Source: Candidatus Hydrogenedentota bacterium
GTDB taxonomy: Bacteria > Hydrogenedentota > Hydrogenedentia > Hydrogenedentales > SLHB01
DNA: 6,446 nucleotides
NCBI GenBank assembly: GCA_022706165.1
Contig: JAKJDA010000178.1
Span: forward strand, 1-6,446
Direction of reading: 5' to 3'
Below the pieces are notes generated by a model. That model searched no databases. It had not been told where the DNA came from and saw nothing but the letters and a program-made list of their open reading frames with translations. Of the stretch, positions 4,533 through 6,446 are shown in pieces. Numbering within the stretch: position 1 is the first letter of the stretch; every line of letters begins with the position of its first letter. Made by a program: the position numbers and the translations under genes.

Positions 4533-6446
4533 TCCGCACACGTTTTCCTTTTCCGGCATGGGAAGCCGTTGCGCTCGCGGCGGTGCTTCTTGCGGGGCTT
4601 GCCTTGCGCGCGGCTTATCTGCACGAGTATCGCAGCGATCCGACCTTTGCGTCGCCGCGGGGGGACGCCAAGTATCACGACGATTGGGCGCGCGCCCTTC
4701 TCGGCGAAAACACCGACTACCTGCCGCAGCCCAACGGAAGCGGCGTGCCGTTGGACGCGCCGTATCTACGACCGCCGGGATATCCGTTTTTTTTGGCAGG
4801 CGTGTATGCGCTTACCGGGGGCGGCTATCTTGCGGCGTATGCCGTCCAAATGGCGCTCGGGCTTTTGAACGCCTTCCTCGCGCATCTCCTGACGCGCCGC
4901 GTGTATGGGCGGGGCGCGGCGCTCATCGCGGCAGCGTTGATGGCTGGATATTGGGTCTTCATTTACAACGAGGCCAAGTTGCATGCTGTCGTCCTCTTGA
5001 TCACGTTGACGCTTTTGTTCCTGATGGCCATGGACGTATGGACACGTCGCCCGTCGCGGTTCCGGGTGACGGGCGCGGGGCTGCTGCTGGGGGCGATGAT
5101 CATCACCGGGCCGGTGCTGCAGTCATTTACGCCCGTCGCGGCGTGGTGGGTTTGGCGGACGGCCAGGGCGCGGAAGTGTGCGCCACGAGCCCTGACTTCT
5201 GCGGCATATTTTCTGCTGGGCGCATTTCTTGCCGTGGCGCCCGTCACGATCCGCAACTACATGGTTTCACGCGAGGTCGTGCTGGTCATTCCCTATGCCG
5301 GCATGAATCTCTTCATCGGCAACAATCCGCACGCGACCGGATCATGGATGTGGGAGCCTTCCGATTCGCCAGACTACGTGCCCGAAGGCCTGTACGATTT
5401 TCCCTTGGTGCTCAAGACCCTGAGCGAGAAGGTCGGGCATCCCGTCAACTACGTTGGCTGGTCGCGTTACTACGCGGGCCGGGCCCTTGACTATGTCATG
5501 ACACACCCCCGCGATGCGCTCCGTCTCACGGCAAAGAAGGCGTTGCTTTTCTGGGGGCCCATTGAACTTCCCCACAACGACGTCATCGAATGCGATCGCC
5601 GCTTCAACCCTGTGCTGCAGCGTCTCCCCGGAGGTTTCGGAGGGGTCGCGGCGTTGTTTCTATTGGGGGCCGTCCTGCTGAGCGCGGAACGTTTCATCGG
5701 AAGACCCGGCGCGATCAAGTCCCTCCCCGAACGCCCCGCGCATTGGGACATGACGCTGCTGCTCTTGTTGTTCACGGCGACTTATTTCGCCACCTATGTA
5801 GTATTCTTTGAAACGTCGCAATATCGCGTTCCGCTGATCCCGGCGCTGCTGATCTTCGGGGCCTGCGCCGTCCAACGAATCACGAGCGCTTTTATCGCGC
5901 ACCGCTACGGGCGCGCATTGGGTTGGACGGGCTCTGGCGCGGCTCTCATCTATCTTCTGAGCATCCCCATAGTCCCGCTCGATTTGAAGGACAACGTGAC
6001 GGCGTGGCGCTGTTTGCGCGGCGAGTCTTTCGCGGCGGTCGGACAGCATGACAAGGCCGCGGAGGAATACGGCCACCTCGCGAACGCCGGTTCGCCGCTG
6101 TTTGGCGTCCATGCCGGGCTGGCGGTTGCGCTAGCGCGGCAGGGAAAATTCGACGACGCCTTCCATGCCTGCGAAGCGGCGGCGCAGTTCGACAAAACGC
6201 TGGCTTGGGTATTCTATGAACTGTCGCAACAATTGGTCAACGGGGAGCCCGACGCTTCCGTTCCCTCATGGACGCCCGTCGCCCTCCGCCGCCGCGCCCC
6301 CCCCACGCCCGAAGAACTTCAACTGGCGGTTCGCTGCCTGGAACGCTTTCTGGAGATATATCCCGAACAACCCGCCGGATTGGCTGCGTTGCATCAAGTC
6401 TTGCGCCTCCTGGAGGCGACGCGCCACCCGGCGGAAGAAACTCCCT
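4529..6446 (+). CDS. GT-C membrane glycosyltransferase fused to a C-terminal TPR domain (copy 2, partial at right edge)
   Basis: 639 codons are visible with no stop before the window edge. Residues 1-450 are the glycosyltransferase. TM1 is at about 12-31, followed by an external loop with D46 in RGDAKYHDDW and DAPYLRPPGYPFF (76-88). Membrane segments follow up to about 242. Then come NLFIGNNPHATG (260-271), KKALLFWGPIEL (336-347) and SQYRVPLIP (430-438). An extra hydrophobic segment (about 464-482, centred on AALIYLLSIPIV) links to a TPR region from about 491, with repeats near 491-520, 525-556, 557-570 and 596-630. The role should match that of the gene at 2513: polyprenyl-phosphate-dependent sugar transfer, with the TPR part binding a partner or organising a complex. 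The start at 4529 is supported by the ATGA overlap and GAGGA. Aligning the tail with the protein at 3897-4532 suggests that only about 25-30 residues are missing, for a full length near 670. The family is clear; the substrates are unknown. Confidence 0.88.
   Translation, partial: MIRTRFPFPAWEAVALAAVLLAGLALRAAYLHEYRSDPTFASPRGDAKYHDDWARALLGENTDYLPQPNGSGVPLDAPYLRPPGYPFFLAGVYALTGGGYLAAYAVQMALGLLNAFLAHLLTRRVYGRGAALIAAALMAGYWVFIYNEAKLHAVVLLITLTLLFLMAMDVWTRRPSRFRVTGAGLLLGAMIITGPVLQSFTPVAAWWVWRTARARKCAPRALTSAAYFLLGAFLAVAPVTIRNYMVSREVVLVIPYAGMNLFIGNNPHATGSWMWEPSDSPDYVPEGLYDFPLVLKTLSEKVGHPVNYVGWSRYYAGRALDYVMTHPRDALRLTAKKALLFWGPIELPHNDVIECDRRFNPVLQRLPGGFGGVAALFLLGAVLLSAERFIGRPGAIKSLPERPAHWDMTLLLLLFTATYFATYVVFFETSQYRVPLIPALLIFGACAVQRITSAFIAHRYGRALGWTGSGAALIYLLSIPIVPLDLKDNVTAWRCLRGESFAAVGQHDKAAEEYGHLANAGSPLFGVHAGLAVALARQGKFDDAFHACEAAAQFDKTLAWVFYELSQQLVNGEPDASVPSWTPVALRRRAPPTPEELQLAVRCLERFLEIYPEQPAGLAALHQVLRLLEATRHPAEETP

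Larger units (their letters stand above)
2591..6446 (+). repeat. Tandem paralogous duplication of a glycosyltransferase-TPR unit
   Basis: Unit 1 (about 2591-4532) and unit 2 (4529 to beyond the edge) encode the same order of domains and share many protein blocks: HEF/HEY after TM1, DAPYL.PPG, AQMALGL, LHAVVLL, APVT.RNY, IGNNP.ATG, KKAL.FWGPIEL, SQ.R.PL.P and the TPR motifs. The DNA itself has diverged, so this is an old duplication and not a recent repeat. Gene conversion or functional split between the copies is possible. Confidence 0.8.

Noticed and set aside
4099..5490. 463-codon plus-strand frame across the TPR gene and the second glycosyltransferase
   Set aside because: Arg/Cys-rich translation with no domain. 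It overlaps two genes whose frames carry conserved TPR and GT-C motifs.

Overview
This is a GC-rich bacterial window, about 60-70% GC in most coding stretches. It holds five protein-coding genes in two divergent blocks. The organism cannot be named from the sequence. The ordinary bacterial promoter and Shine-Dalgarno signals, the TrpB2-type tryptophan synthase and the large GT-C/TPR membrane proteins fit an uncultured, high-GC, Gram-negative-type lineage, but that is a guess.

Left block, minus strand. Positions 1-1008 carry the N-terminal three quarters of a TrpB2-class tryptophan synthase beta chain, which runs off the left edge. It has its own promoter, with a perfect TATAAT -10, and a leader of about 120 nt that can fold into several hairpins. 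Upstream of it lies a complete DUF2235 / Tle1-like alpha/beta hydrolase gene (1218-2219). That gene has lower GC and a very AT-rich upstream region (about 29% GC at 2221-2340), so it looks like a transferred cargo gene.

Divergent intergenic region, 2220-2512. It changes from very AT-rich next to the hydrolase to GC-rich next to the plus-strand genes. It holds one clear stem-loop (2381-2409) and a 12-bp palindrome (2467-2478). I find no convincing promoter for either flanking gene.

Right block, plus strand. This is a tandem duplication of a membrane glycosyltransferase (GT-C fold, GT39/RgtA-D-like) joined to a C-terminal TPR domain. In the second copy (4529 to beyond 6446) the glycosyltransferase, an extra transmembrane segment and the TPR domain form one continuous reading frame. 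In the first copy the same parts are split into two overlapping frames: glycosyltransferase 2513-3967 and TPR protein 3897-4532. The junction seems to have lost roughly a dozen codons and shifted by +1. The second copy starts with an ATGA overlap on the stop of the first copy's TPR gene, so the three frames are probably one translationally coupled operon. Its likely job is transfer of sugar from a polyprenyl-phosphate donor to a surface glycan or protein outside the membrane, with the TPR part acting as a protein-interaction module. The split versus fused pair is the most unusual feature of the window.
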